Shown: positions 35,536-42,249 of the stretch, piece after piece
Layout of the letters: every line of letters begins with the position of its first letter
Position numbering within the stretch: the first letter of the stretch is position 1
From: a virus
Direction: 5' to 3' (one strand)
IMG/VR virus record: IMGVR_UViG_3300027782_000079
Location: 1 to 64,000 of that record
Length of the DNA: 64,000 nucleotides
The notes under the pieces: generated by a model
Database searches by the model: none
Seen by the model: only the letters and a program-made list of their open reading frames with translations
Told to the model about the DNA's origin: nothing
Position numbers and translations under genes: made by a program

Positions 35536-35757
35536 ATGTCTTCCGCAGATTGCAAGGATATTTTGATTTTTTTTAACGATCAAGAAAAATCAAATCTTGA
35601 ATCTTTAAAAAACAAATGGACAACATATCGCATACAACATGAATCTGGATGGTTGTTTGAACCCGATGAAACAATGATGAAAAAATTTGCTTATCAAAAA
35701 TACCTTATTGAAAAAGGTTTGAGAAGCGATAATATTGAAAAGGACAAAAATTTATGA
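35536..35757 (+). CDS. Small hypothetical protein between two holins
   Basis: 73 residues. The ATG at 35536 is 5 bases after AAGGAGG, the best spacing among GTG/ATG/ATG candidates at 35530-35536. The product is Lys/Glu-rich and helical with no membrane segment, so it is not a holin itself (ILIFFNDQEKSNLESLKNKW, KKFAYQKYLIEKGL). Its stop overlaps the start of the second holin as ATGA, so the two are translationally coupled. A regulator of lysis or a holin-binding antiholin is possible from its position only; nothing in the sequence shows a function. Confidence 0.55.
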   Translation: MSSADCKDILIFFNDQEKSNLESLKNKWTTYRIQHESGWLFEPDETMMKKFAYQKYLIEKGLRSDNIEKDKNL

Positions 35758-36197
35758 TTTCTGACGCATTTACTCATCTTTTGCCTCATTTAATTGAGTT
35801 TTTAGCAATTGTTGTTACTTGCATCGTTGGATTTATTGTAAAAATTATTCACGAAAATTTAAATGCAGCCAAGAACAATCATCAATTTTTTCTTTTGGCT
35901 CAATATGCAGATATTGCGGTCAAGGCAGCAGAACAAAGCGTAAAAAATGGAAATGGCGCAGAAAAAATGACATATGCGTCCAGTTTTTTGGCAAACATTG
36001 CAAAAAATCATGGACTTGGATCCATTTCAGAACCAATGATTCGCACTCTTCTTGAAGCAGCAGTTTTTGCAGTTAAATCTGATGCTGCAGGCAAATTACC
36101 TGTAATTGTCGCTTCGGATGCTTCTTCCGAAAAATCATCGATAAAAAATTCTTTATCATCTTTTACCGGAACACGCCGAAGAGTAGATTTAATATAA
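35754..36197 (+). CDS. Holin, LL-H family (second copy)
   Basis: 147 residues, start overlapping the preceding stop by 4 bases. A single membrane helix (residues about 12-33, LIEFLAIVVTCIVGFIVKII) precedes the same soluble block as the upstream holin (AVKAAEQSVKNGNGAEKMTYASSFLANIAKNHGLG and MIRTLLEAAVFAVK), so the two are paralogues by tandem duplication. The two sequences differ throughout, so the duplication is old. A basic, Ser-rich C-terminal tail (SSFTGTRRRVDLI) is unique to this copy. It probably works with, or against, the first holin in timing membrane permeabilisation. Confidence 0.8.
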   Translation: MISDAFTHLLPHLIEFLAIVVTCIVGFIVKIIHENLNAAKNNHQFFLLAQYADIAVKAAEQSVKNGNGAEKMTYASSFLANIAKNHGLGSISEPMIRTLLEAAVFAVKSDAAGKLPVIVASDASSEKSSIKNSLSSFTGTRRRVDLI

Positions 36198-36224
36198 TGC
36201 ATCTATTTATGAAAGGATTGAAAA

Positions 36225-36983
36225 ATGTACCCATTGCGTGACGCAAAAGACAATAACCCAACCATGGGCGGCTATGATTTTGGAGAGTGGAGCACATACT
36301 CAAATCAGTATCATCCCGGAATCGATTTTAATGCAGGAAATGGAGGTGATGGAGATTTAGGAATGCCATTGGTTGCAGTATGCAAAATGGCGCTTCGAGC
36401 AAATGAATCAACCGCACGAGGATACGGAAATCATCAATGGTGGGAAGTTCTGGAAGGGCCGCATTTTGGATCTTGGCTTCATTACTGTCATGCAAATAAT
36501 TTTGTTTGGAACAGTAACGACATTGATCAAGTAGTAAATCGTGGTGATGTAATTGGCGAGTGTGGCAAAAGCGGAAATCAGCAGTTTGCGCATTTGCATT
36601 TTGAAGTCAAAAAAGACAAACCACAGAACTGGGGTTACTGGGGTGGAGGGCTAACCAAAGATCAAATGCTTGCAACATATACAAGTCCACTTGATTTTTG
36701 CAAGGATTATGATAATTATGTTCCTGATGATGAAAGTAAAGGAGATTACGATATGTTGAGTGATGCAGAAAAATCTTTGATCAATACCGTTCGAGAATTA
36801 CAATTTATTGGAAATGCCGAATCGGTCATTCGATTGATGGCAGGACTTAATGCTAACGAAACAAGCGTTGAGGGCTGGATCAATGAAATTGGTGCTCTGA
36901 AAAGTCAACTTGCGCCAGTAAAGGAAGAATCCTCAGATCATGCGGGAGACCATCCCGAGGAAGCGGTAGTTGGCGGACAATAG
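36225..36983 (+). CDS. M23-family endolysin (LytM-like peptidase)
   Basis: 252 residues, ATG behind AAAGGA. The zinc peptidase motifs are present: HPGIDF (His30 and Asp34) and HLHFEV (near residue 124), with a further HYCH near 87. The domain covers about residues 20-165 and resembles lysostaphin/LytM peptidases that cut peptidoglycan cross-bridges. Residues 180-252 form helices (DAEKSLINTVRELQFIG, ESVIRLMAGLNA) that may bind the wall or the tail end. There is no signal peptide, so export needs the holins just upstream. Good family call; the bond cut is unknown. Confidence 0.85.
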   Translation: MYPLRDAKDNNPTMGGYDFGEWSTYSNQYHPGIDFNAGNGGDGDLGMPLVAVCKMALRANESTARGYGNHQWWEVLEGPHFGSWLHYCHANNFVWNSNDIDQVVNRGDVIGECGKSGNQQFAHLHFEVKKDKPQNWGYWGGGLTKDQMLATYTSPLDFCKDYDNYVPDDESKGDYDMLSDAEKSLINTVRELQFIGNAESVIRLMAGLNANETSVEGWINEIGALKSQLAPVKEESSDHAGDHPEEAVVGGQ

Positions 36984-37551
36984 TTATACCAAGCACAATC
37001 AAATTGCCCGCAGTCACAGGATTCATCGCAATCCTGAACGATTGCGGGCATTGTTGCATTTGAAACCTTCTCAATCTCATGAAGAAAGTCAAATGCTTCG
37101 TTTTGGTCTTTGCTCTGTGCCAAATTGTCACGCTTTTGGAACAGAATTACATCCTTTAGATCTGCATCATATCATTCCTAGATCTCAATCAATAGAGAGA
37201 ATACATGATCACAACAATCATTTGTATCTTTGCGGCGATTTTTTTCCCAATAATCATCACAAAGCTCTTCATGGAGAAGCAACAAAAGGGAAAAACGATT
37301 GGATTGCCTTGGGAATCTTTGGAGATTGGGCTGCCGAAGAGCCGTGCGAAGATCCGGCCAATTCCGGCCCTGTCTGGCCAAGTCTGCTACACTTGGCGCA
37401 AATGGATCGAATTGCTGCTGTTTTGCTGAAATCAAATATTGATTATGCTTTAGACTATGCAATAAAGAAAAACGTATTACTTCCCGGATCTACGGTATCA
37501 TCGGAAGATATTCTGTATATACAGAAATATATACAAGATTTATCGTTATAA
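36970..37551 (+). CDS. HNH endonuclease-like protein
   Basis: 193 residues. A TTG start is supported by GAGGAA 8 bases upstream, and the gene overlaps the endolysin end by 14 bases in another frame. Residues 45-105 carry the HNH pattern: LDLHHIIPRSQS (His-His), NNHLYLC (Asn and following Cys) and NNHHKALHG (final His); CSVPNC and YLCGDF supply possible zinc-holding cysteines. HNH proteins in phages range from homing endonucleases to packaging-associated nickases. It is not next to the terminase and there is no sign that it interrupts a gene, so a free-standing homing role is possible but unproven. The C-terminal half (about 110-193) is of unknown function. Confidence 0.65.
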   Translation: MADNSYTKHNQIARSHRIHRNPERLRALLHLKPSQSHEESQMLRFGLCSVPNCHAFGTELHPLDLHHIIPRSQSIERIHDHNNHLYLCGDFFPNNHHKALHGEATKGKNDWIALGIFGDWAAEEPCEDPANSGPVWPSLLHLAQMDRIAAVLLKSNIDYALDYAIKKNVLLPGSTVSSEDILYIQKYIQDLSL

Positions 37552-37581
37552 CAAATCTATCGTATATTATCCCAAATTAAG

Positions 37582-37589
37582 TATAAATA
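37582..37589 (+). promoter_or_regulatory. TATAAATA box, T4-late-promoter-like
   Basis: An exact TATAAATA octamer lies in a very AT-rich gap, 46 bases before the next start. It equals the T4 late promoter consensus, but one octamer in AT-rich DNA is weak evidence and no gp55-like factor gene is in this window. Confidence 0.3.
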
Positions 37590-37635
37590 TAACTATATTC
37601 GTGATATACACTTTATGTTGTAAGGATTTTTGGGA

Positions 37636-38160
37636 ATGAATAACGAAATAGATCCAGTACTGTCTTGGTTAGAAAAAGATATATCTCCGGCAATAGACGA
37701 AGCCAGTACATTGCTTTACGAATTTAGTAGACTAGAATTGCGGGATATTTCAAGAACCCATGAAATGTTGTGGAAAATCTCCACGCTAAATCATCGATTA
37801 GGTTTATTATATGCAGATGCGGTTGAACTAAAAAACGAATTTCAAACGCAATGCGACGAGTTGCATTCCAAAGTGTTTCTTATGTTGACTTCAAAGAAGT
37901 TCGACTATAAGCTCACAAGTGAGGCCGCGAAGGCAGCTGGGGAGCTGGCAACGTCAAACCTTGCTTCGCTTGCGCAACTGTATCCCGACGTGGTAGGCTC
38001 ACTGAGCATCCTGCCCGGTCAGGAGCCCAAAAGGAGGTTGAATCAACTGTCGTCAACTGTGGAGAAGTTGAAGTCGATTCAGCGAGACATGCAGGAATCG
38101 ATCAACGGCATCAAGCACCTAGCCAACAGGGATCTTCAGCACACCATTCACGGGATTTGA
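37636..38160 (+). CDS. Hypothetical helical protein
   Basis: 174 residues from the ATG at 37636 (TAAGG upstream, about 10-base spacing); an in-frame TTG two codons earlier is less likely. The sequence is helical throughout, with leucine-rich coiled-coil-like segments (LLYEFSRLELRDISRTHEMLWKISTLNHRLGLLYADAVELKNEF; LSSTVEKLKSIQRDMQESI). No motif or family is recognised. It is followed after two bases by a short gene, so they are probably co-transcribed. The function is unknown. Confidence 0.55.
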   Translation: MNNEIDPVLSWLEKDISPAIDEASTLLYEFSRLELRDISRTHEMLWKISTLNHRLGLLYADAVELKNEFQTQCDELHSKVFLMLTSKKFDYKLTSEAAKAAGELATSNLASLAQLYPDVVGSLSILPGQEPKRRLNQLSSTVEKLKSIQRDMQESINGIKHLANRDLQHTIHGI

Positions 38161-38162
38161 TC

Positions 38163-38471
38163 ATGAACGAACGAGACCAAGATCTTCGCAAAAACATAGA
38201 CCTTTTTGTTGATGAAAATTTTCCCGAAGAATCAGAGATCATTCTTTTTGATGGGCTTGAACGAGCATTTGTAGGAGTCGGACGCATTTTTACCGGTCAA
38301 TACCGGAGCGTTTACGACTACGATAAATGCATCGCGATTCTTTGTGAAGACATGACTGAAGAAGATGCTATCGAATATTTCGAATTCAACACTGTTGGGG
38401 CATACGTGGGCGAGGCAACTCCGCTCATTGTTCATCGCTTTTCTGTAGGAGAGTCTTCTGGCGCAGTGTAG
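38163..38471 (+). CDS. Conserved phage protein of unknown function
   Basis: 102 residues from the ATG at 38163, two bases after the preceding stop; a TTG two codons upstream is less likely. The second half, YDKCIAILCEDMTEEDAIEYFEFNTVGAYVGEATPLIV, is a pattern I recognise as recurring in small proteins of many unrelated phages, whose function is not known to me. It has no catalytic motif, no membrane segment and few basic residues. The N-terminus (MNERDQDLRKNIDLFVDENF) is acidic and helical. It may be a small regulator or enzyme accessory protein; the sequence does not say which. Confidence 0.6.
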   Translation: MNERDQDLRKNIDLFVDENFPEESEIILFDGLERAFVGVGRIFTGQYRSVYDYDKCIAILCEDMTEEDAIEYFEFNTVGAYVGEATPLIVHRFSVGESSGAV

Positions 38472-38695
38472 TCTGCGACCAAGGAAATGAAGGGAGCAGC
38501 AGAACAACTAGTAATCACGCAACGCAACCACGAGCAGCAACGCTTCATTCTTCCGGAATTACGACTCATTTCCCCCTCCTACAACTTTCAGTCGTTTTGT
38601 AAATATTATCCATTGTTTGATACATGCAAAACGGCTTCACAGGCCACGTTGGGTAAAACCAACAAACGGTCTTTTTTATTTAGGAGTATTGCAAA
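38472..38695 (+). other. Intergenic region, two weak dyads, no gene called
   Basis: A 224-base gap before the transglycosylase gene. A 7-bp dyad (GTTTTG/CAAAAC around 38595-38632) and a 5-bp hairpin (GTTGG/CCAAC at about 38648-38663) are visible, the second followed after a few bases by a T-run. Neither is strong. The AGGAG of the next gene is at 38682-38686. An open frame from 38487 overlapping the next gene has no coding-like features and was left out. Confidence 0.35.
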
Positions 38696-39352
38696 ATGGA
38701 TAACAGGGAGAAATACGAGCCAATTGCCCGTGAGGCAGCCCGCGCTAACAACGTTGACGAATGCGTGATCATTGGAATAATCACGCGAGAAAGCACTTGG
38801 AATCCACAGGCCAGAAACGGCACATCGATTGGAATTGCGCAGATAAATCCTGCCTTTCATGATGTCAATCCTCACGACCCAGTTGCATCTATCTGGTATT
38901 TGGCCAAACTCATGCGGTCGTATCTTGATCGATATCGAGGCAGAACTGATCTGGCGTTGGCCGCCTATAATTGGGGATCGACAAATCTGGACGAAAACCA
39001 TTGGATCATTCCAGATAGCGTGCAGTGGAATTATGTTCGTCCTGTTCTGCGAGATGCCTCCAATTGTTTCGTGACTGCTTCAGAGCCGACTCCAGAACCG
39101 ACCGCAGAGTCGACCGTGGTTTCAACTCAAGTACTTTCAACGCCGACTGCGACTCTCACTGCATTGCCAACAATCTCGCAGGGCGATCCTGTTGCTGTGG
39201 CGACTGCTCAGCCGACACCGGGAATCATTACGGTGACAGCAATGACGCAAAGTGCGGCAACGCCTACTCCGCCTGCGTTGTTTGACCCGATCTTTGCTGC
39301 ATCCCTTGTGGCATTTCTAATGGTGACAAGGCTTTCCCGAATCTGGCCTTGA
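38696..39352 (+). CDS. Lytic transglycosylase with Thr/Pro linker and C-terminal membrane anchor
   Basis: 218 residues, ATG 9 bases after AGGAG. Residues 1-122 are a soluble lytic transglycosylase fold: the catalytic Glu32 in ITRESTWNPQARNGTSIGIAQINP and the AAYNWG motif at about 89-94 cut the glycan strand between MurNAc and GlcNAc with ring closure. Residues 130-195 are a Thr/Pro/Ala-rich linker, probably surface-exposed. Residues about 197-212 (PIFAASLVAFLMVTRL) form a single membrane helix. There is no signal peptide, so topology depends on the C-terminal anchor. It is separated from the main lysis genes by about 1.7 kb. It may help DNA entry or lysis, or act as a wall-modifying protein. 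Confidence 0.75.
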   Translation: MDNREKYEPIAREAARANNVDECVIIGIITRESTWNPQARNGTSIGIAQINPAFHDVNPHDPVASIWYLAKLMRSYLDRYRGRTDLALAAYNWGSTNLDENHWIIPDSVQWNYVRPVLRDASNCFVTASEPTPEPTAESTVVSTQVLSTPTATLTALPTISQGDPVAVATAQPTPGIITVTAMTQSAATPTPPALFDPIFAASLVAFLMVTRLSRIWP

Positions 39353-39377
39353 CAGACGGGATCGATCTTGGTATATG
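39349..39377 (+). promoter_or_regulatory. Sigma70-type promoter for the replication operon
   Basis: An exact TTGACA (39349-39354), a 17-base spacer and TATATG (39372-39377) with TGG directly upstream as an extended -10. It overlaps the stop codon of the transglycosylase gene. It is the best promoter match in the window and stands before the AAA+/primase/resolvase genes, so a host-sigma-dependent early or middle role is likely. Confidence 0.75.
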
Positions 39378-39384
39378 TTTAGCG

Positions 39385-39406
39385 GCGAGGGGCAAGCGCT
39401 CCTCGC
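39385..39406 (+). promoter_or_regulatory. 5' hairpin at the predicted transcript start
   Basis: GCGAGGGGC (39385-39393) pairs with GCTCCTCGC (39398-39406) over 9 bp with one G-U and a 4-base loop. Transcription from the promoter just upstream should start near 39384, so the RNA would begin with this hairpin. It may stabilise the mRNA. There is no T-run, so it is not a terminator. Confidence 0.5.
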
Positions 39407-39433
39407 ACATTTAGCATCGAAAGGTTCAGGCTC

Positions 39434-39991
39434 ATGCCTTGCCACGATATCCTTATCGAAACTGGCATCACGCAAGCTACGTACGAACAGATTCGCGCAA
39501 CAAGTCCGATGTGGAAATATTGGATTTCTGCATTTCCCATGGCTGGCAGCGAACTTGTGTCGCCGATAGTGCGTCCTGACGGAACGCTTGCAATGCCCGC
39601 GTATTCCTATGGAATTTCCAGTGAGGAAAGCGCAGCACTTGTTGAGCGATACAAGCAGTCGTATCTTGCCACTCAGATCTTTGCCGCACTTGAAGCAGAG
39701 GGCTATGAGATGCATGCGGTTCCTTCTCCTGAGCATGAAGGAACGTGGGTTATCACCGCAAAAGATGTTGCGCGAAATGCAACCATTGGTGTAACCGTTT
39801 ATCGCACACTTGAGTTCGAAATCGATTTTCTTGACGCATTGCATGACGACAGTGTCTGGCTTGCCGGTGGAGAATTCGGGCGTGTTATCGAGCGCATTCG
39901 AAGCATGGGACTGACTGCCGAAATTGTGAAACTTGACGTGGATGACGAAAAAAAGCGTCAATTCGGTCAAAGTTCTTTTCTTCTTGCTTGA
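39434..39991 (+). CDS. Hypothetical protein, first gene after the replication promoter
   Basis: 185 residues, ATG about 10 bases after AAAGG. No known fold is recognised. The N-terminal half (residues 1-70) has HDILIETGITQATYEQIRATSPMWKYWISAFP and a conserved-looking PDGTLAMPAYSYG. The C-terminal half is alternating strand and helix, ending in a charged helix (RVIERIRSMGLTAEIVKLDVDDEKK). It precedes the AAA+ ATPase gene by 19 bases and is the first gene after the strong promoter, so it should be made early and at a similar level. A partner or substrate adaptor of the ATPase is a guess from position. Confidence 0.55.
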   Translation: MPCHDILIETGITQATYEQIRATSPMWKYWISAFPMAGSELVSPIVRPDGTLAMPAYSYGISSEESAALVERYKQSYLATQIFAALEAEGYEMHAVPSPEHEGTWVITAKDVARNATIGVTVYRTLEFEIDFLDALHDDSVWLAGGEFGRVIERIRSMGLTAEIVKLDVDDEKKRQFGQSSFLLA

Positions 39992-40010
39992 TTCTCAAAG
40001 GAGCACTCTC

Positions 40011-41924
40011 GTGTCTGAATCAATGATTGCGCCACGCCCCGAATGGGTGCGTACAGTGGTTCGCAAATATCAAACGGGCGAAGGTCATGCATTTCTTCTT
40101 TCTGGCCCCGGAATACATGATATTGACTCTTCTTCGTATTCGCTTCACGCAAATATCTATCATCTTTTTGGAAACAAAACGGTTCCCAACAAGCCAGCTC
40201 AGTTGGATTTCGACATTGTTGTTCGCTATGATCGTTTCTCTGGTTTTCGTTTTCTTGGCGGCCCGGATAAGCGGTCTGCTGATCGAGACAAATTCAAGTC
40301 GCTTGTCGAAAAAACTCAAACAGATGCGGCTGGAGTTGGTCCCGGAGGGATTCGCGGAGGAATTGGCTCGGGTATAGCATCGGCACCGAAGTCTGACATT
40401 TTAGATCGATCAAAGAGCCCTTCATTGGCCATTCCCTTGATGCATGAAGCGCTTCAACAATCTGAAGTGCGTCTGTGTGTCATTCTCGATGAGTTTCAAA
40501 GCATGTGTCCTCGTGGTGATTGGGACAAGATTGGAGAAATGTTCTCGAATTGCATTCTTGCTTGCCGTTCATGGGGACTTGACTTCGAAAACGTCGGCGG
40601 ACACGGCAAAAGGTGGAAATCAGCCGGAACTGGCCATATGATCATCGGCATAACCGATGACAAGGGCGAAGTTAGCAACGTGCTGTCGCGTGGGCGTTCA
40701 TCAAGTGGATGGATTCCCGTGAATGTCGGATTTCCTTCCTATACTGAGCGTGAGTATTACATTTCCGAAAAAGTTCTCACTCCCGCGTATACCGAACGTG
40801 TTTCGATTGATTTTGGCGACAATACTGGCCCCATGCAATATGTTCCGTGGCTCGCAGGAGCAACGGGAGGCTTGACGATTCGGGCAATCGAGGACATGCA
40901 GCTTAGTGGAGAACGTCATCGGGCATTGAATCGCGACATGGTGCAGAGAATCATCAACGAAACCATTTCCGAGCAGTTTGCCGGTCAAGGTGGATCAGAC
41001 TACCTGACTGTCATCAATCCCTCTCGTGGTCTTGCCGGATATGGCATTCCTCAGTATCTTTCAGAATATTTTTCATGGTTTCTTGAGGAGTTTCGAGAAG
41101 GCAGGTTGAGAAACAGCAACATTCTTATGGCTGGACCTCCCGGAACTGGAAAAAGCATTCTCGCTTACGCCTTGGCATATGAGCTTGGGTACAAATGCGT
41201 GCATTGGTCGCCCGCACTAACGCAAAGCAAATGGGTCGGAGACACCGAGAAGCAATTGCAACAAGTTCTCAATTGGGTTGAGGCGAATCTTCCCTGCATG
41301 ATGTTTGTTGACGAAATCGACGTTGCCATGGTTTCTCGTGATGGCGGATCGGTAGATACTTCTGGAGTAGGATCCAAAATGTTGTCAATTCTCATGCCGT
41401 GGCTGGAGCGAGACGACATCAAGGGCAAACTGCTCTTCGTTGGTGCGACAAACCGTCCTGACAACATTGACGGTGCCTTGAAGCGTCGTTTGCAGAATAT
41501 CATTCCCGTGTTGCCTCCCATGCTGCCACAAGAACGTCGTGCAGTCATTGCGAACGTGCTCTCACGAGAGCAAGGTGTCAGTTTTCCAATTGAAGATATT
41601 CCAGAGGATATTTGCGGAGAAGCGACGAGATGGTATACCCAAGCCAATCTGAGCGTGTTGGTTCAGAAGGCAACCAGTATTGCATCTCGTCTTCGCACTG
41701 ATTTTCGTTCTGATGTAACTGGATTTCTTCGTCGCGCCACAAGTCTTTACCGTGTCGACACTGCCAGAACTGAAGCCCTGTCGTATCTTGCAGTCTCTCA
41801 GTCGACCGATGACGAGTTATTGCCTCCGGGATTTCAACCCAAACAAGAACGCGAAGTCAAAAAATTGCTGCGAGAAGTTGTAGAGGATGACGAACTTGGA
41901 CCAAGCGAACGTGGAATACGCTGA
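40011..41924 (+). CDS. AAA+ ATPase with a degenerate first domain
   Basis: 637 residues from the GTG at 40011, 7 bases after AAGGAG; upstream in-frame starts lack one. Residues about 350-560 are an AAA+ domain: GPPGTGKS (about 375-382), the hhhhDE box CMMFVDEID (430-438), sensor GATNRPDNID (about 478) and KRRLQN with a likely arginine finger. Residues 1-230 look like a second, inactive AAA-like domain: a GHAFLLSGPGIHDID stretch where a P-loop should be and RLCVILDEFQSM resembling a Walker B. That arrangement resembles two-part AAA proteins (Ycf46/CDC48-like). It should remodel or load a DNA or protein complex. The next gene overlaps by 38 bases. Confidence 0.75.
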   Translation: MSESMIAPRPEWVRTVVRKYQTGEGHAFLLSGPGIHDIDSSSYSLHANIYHLFGNKTVPNKPAQLDFDIVVRYDRFSGFRFLGGPDKRSADRDKFKSLVEKTQTDAAGVGPGGIRGGIGSGIASAPKSDILDRSKSPSLAIPLMHEALQQSEVRLCVILDEFQSMCPRGDWDKIGEMFSNCILACRSWGLDFENVGGHGKRWKSAGTGHMIIGITDDKGEVSNVLSRGRSSSGWIPVNVGFPSYTEREYYISEKVLTPAYTERVSIDFGDNTGPMQYVPWLAGATGGLTIRAIEDMQLSGERHRALNRDMVQRIINETISEQFAGQGGSDYLTVINPSRGLAGYGIPQYLSEYFSWFLEEFREGRLRNSNILMAGPPGTGKSILAYALAYELGYKCVHWSPALTQSKWVGDTEKQLQQVLNWVEANLPCMMFVDEIDVAMVSRDGGSVDTSGVGSKMLSILMPWLERDDIKGKLLFVGATNRPDNIDGALKRRLQNIIPVLPPMLPQERRAVIANVLSREQGVSFPIEDIPEDICGEATRWYTQANLSVLVQKATSIASRLRTDFRSDVTGFLRRATSLYRVDTARTEALSYLAVSQSTDDELLPPGFQPKQEREVKKLLREVVEDDELGPSERGIR

Positions 41925-42243
41925 AGTTGATTACGATGAATTAATTCGTATCGACAATGAGGTGCGAAAAGAATACGACTATGATCAGTTAATTGATTTG
42001 CACTCGTTGCGTTGTATGGGAAACTTCATAGTTGTCAACGTCAATCCAGTTGATGACCCTGCTCGCATTATAGAGCACTTGTGTGCGCTTAAACGAGATC
42101 AGATTATTTCCATGATTCAATTTTGCGAAAAACGTGGCTGGGATTGGGATATCGATCCTTATTTGATGGATGTAGGCTCCAAAGAGGTTGAGTATCAATC
42201 CCTCCTAGAAGATCAGCGGTCATTTCCGATACCCGGACAGTAG
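41887..42243 (+). CDS. Hypothetical acidic protein
   Basis: 118 residues, ATG inside the end of the AAA+ gene (38-base overlap, different frame). The ribosome binding site is weak (an AGAGG ends right before the ATG), so coupling to the ATPase is likely; a GTG at 41911 is an alternative start. Asp/Glu-rich N-terminus (EYAEVDYDELIRIDNEVRKEYDYDQL), then a beta-helix mix (CMGNFIVVNVNPVDDPARIIEHLCALKRDQIISMIQFCEKRGWDWDIDPYLM). No family is recognised. Its place between the ATPase and a long helical protein suggests a small accessory subunit. Confidence 0.5.
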   Translation: MTNLDQANVEYAEVDYDELIRIDNEVRKEYDYDQLIDLHSLRCMGNFIVVNVNPVDDPARIIEHLCALKRDQIISMIQFCEKRGWDWDIDPYLMDVGSKEVEYQSLLEDQRSFPIPGQ

Positions 42244-42249
42244 GAAAAA

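Noticed and set aside
38487-38768. Possible 93-residue gene before the transglycosylase
   Set aside because: It overlaps the well supported transglycosylase start by 73 bases in another frame and has a low-complexity, basic, non-conserved look.
39317-39970. 217-residue minus-strand frame opposite the gene at 39434
   Set aside because: It is fully antisense to a gene with a good start and lies over the promoter. Cys/His/Arg-rich composition is typical of a reverse-complement shadow.
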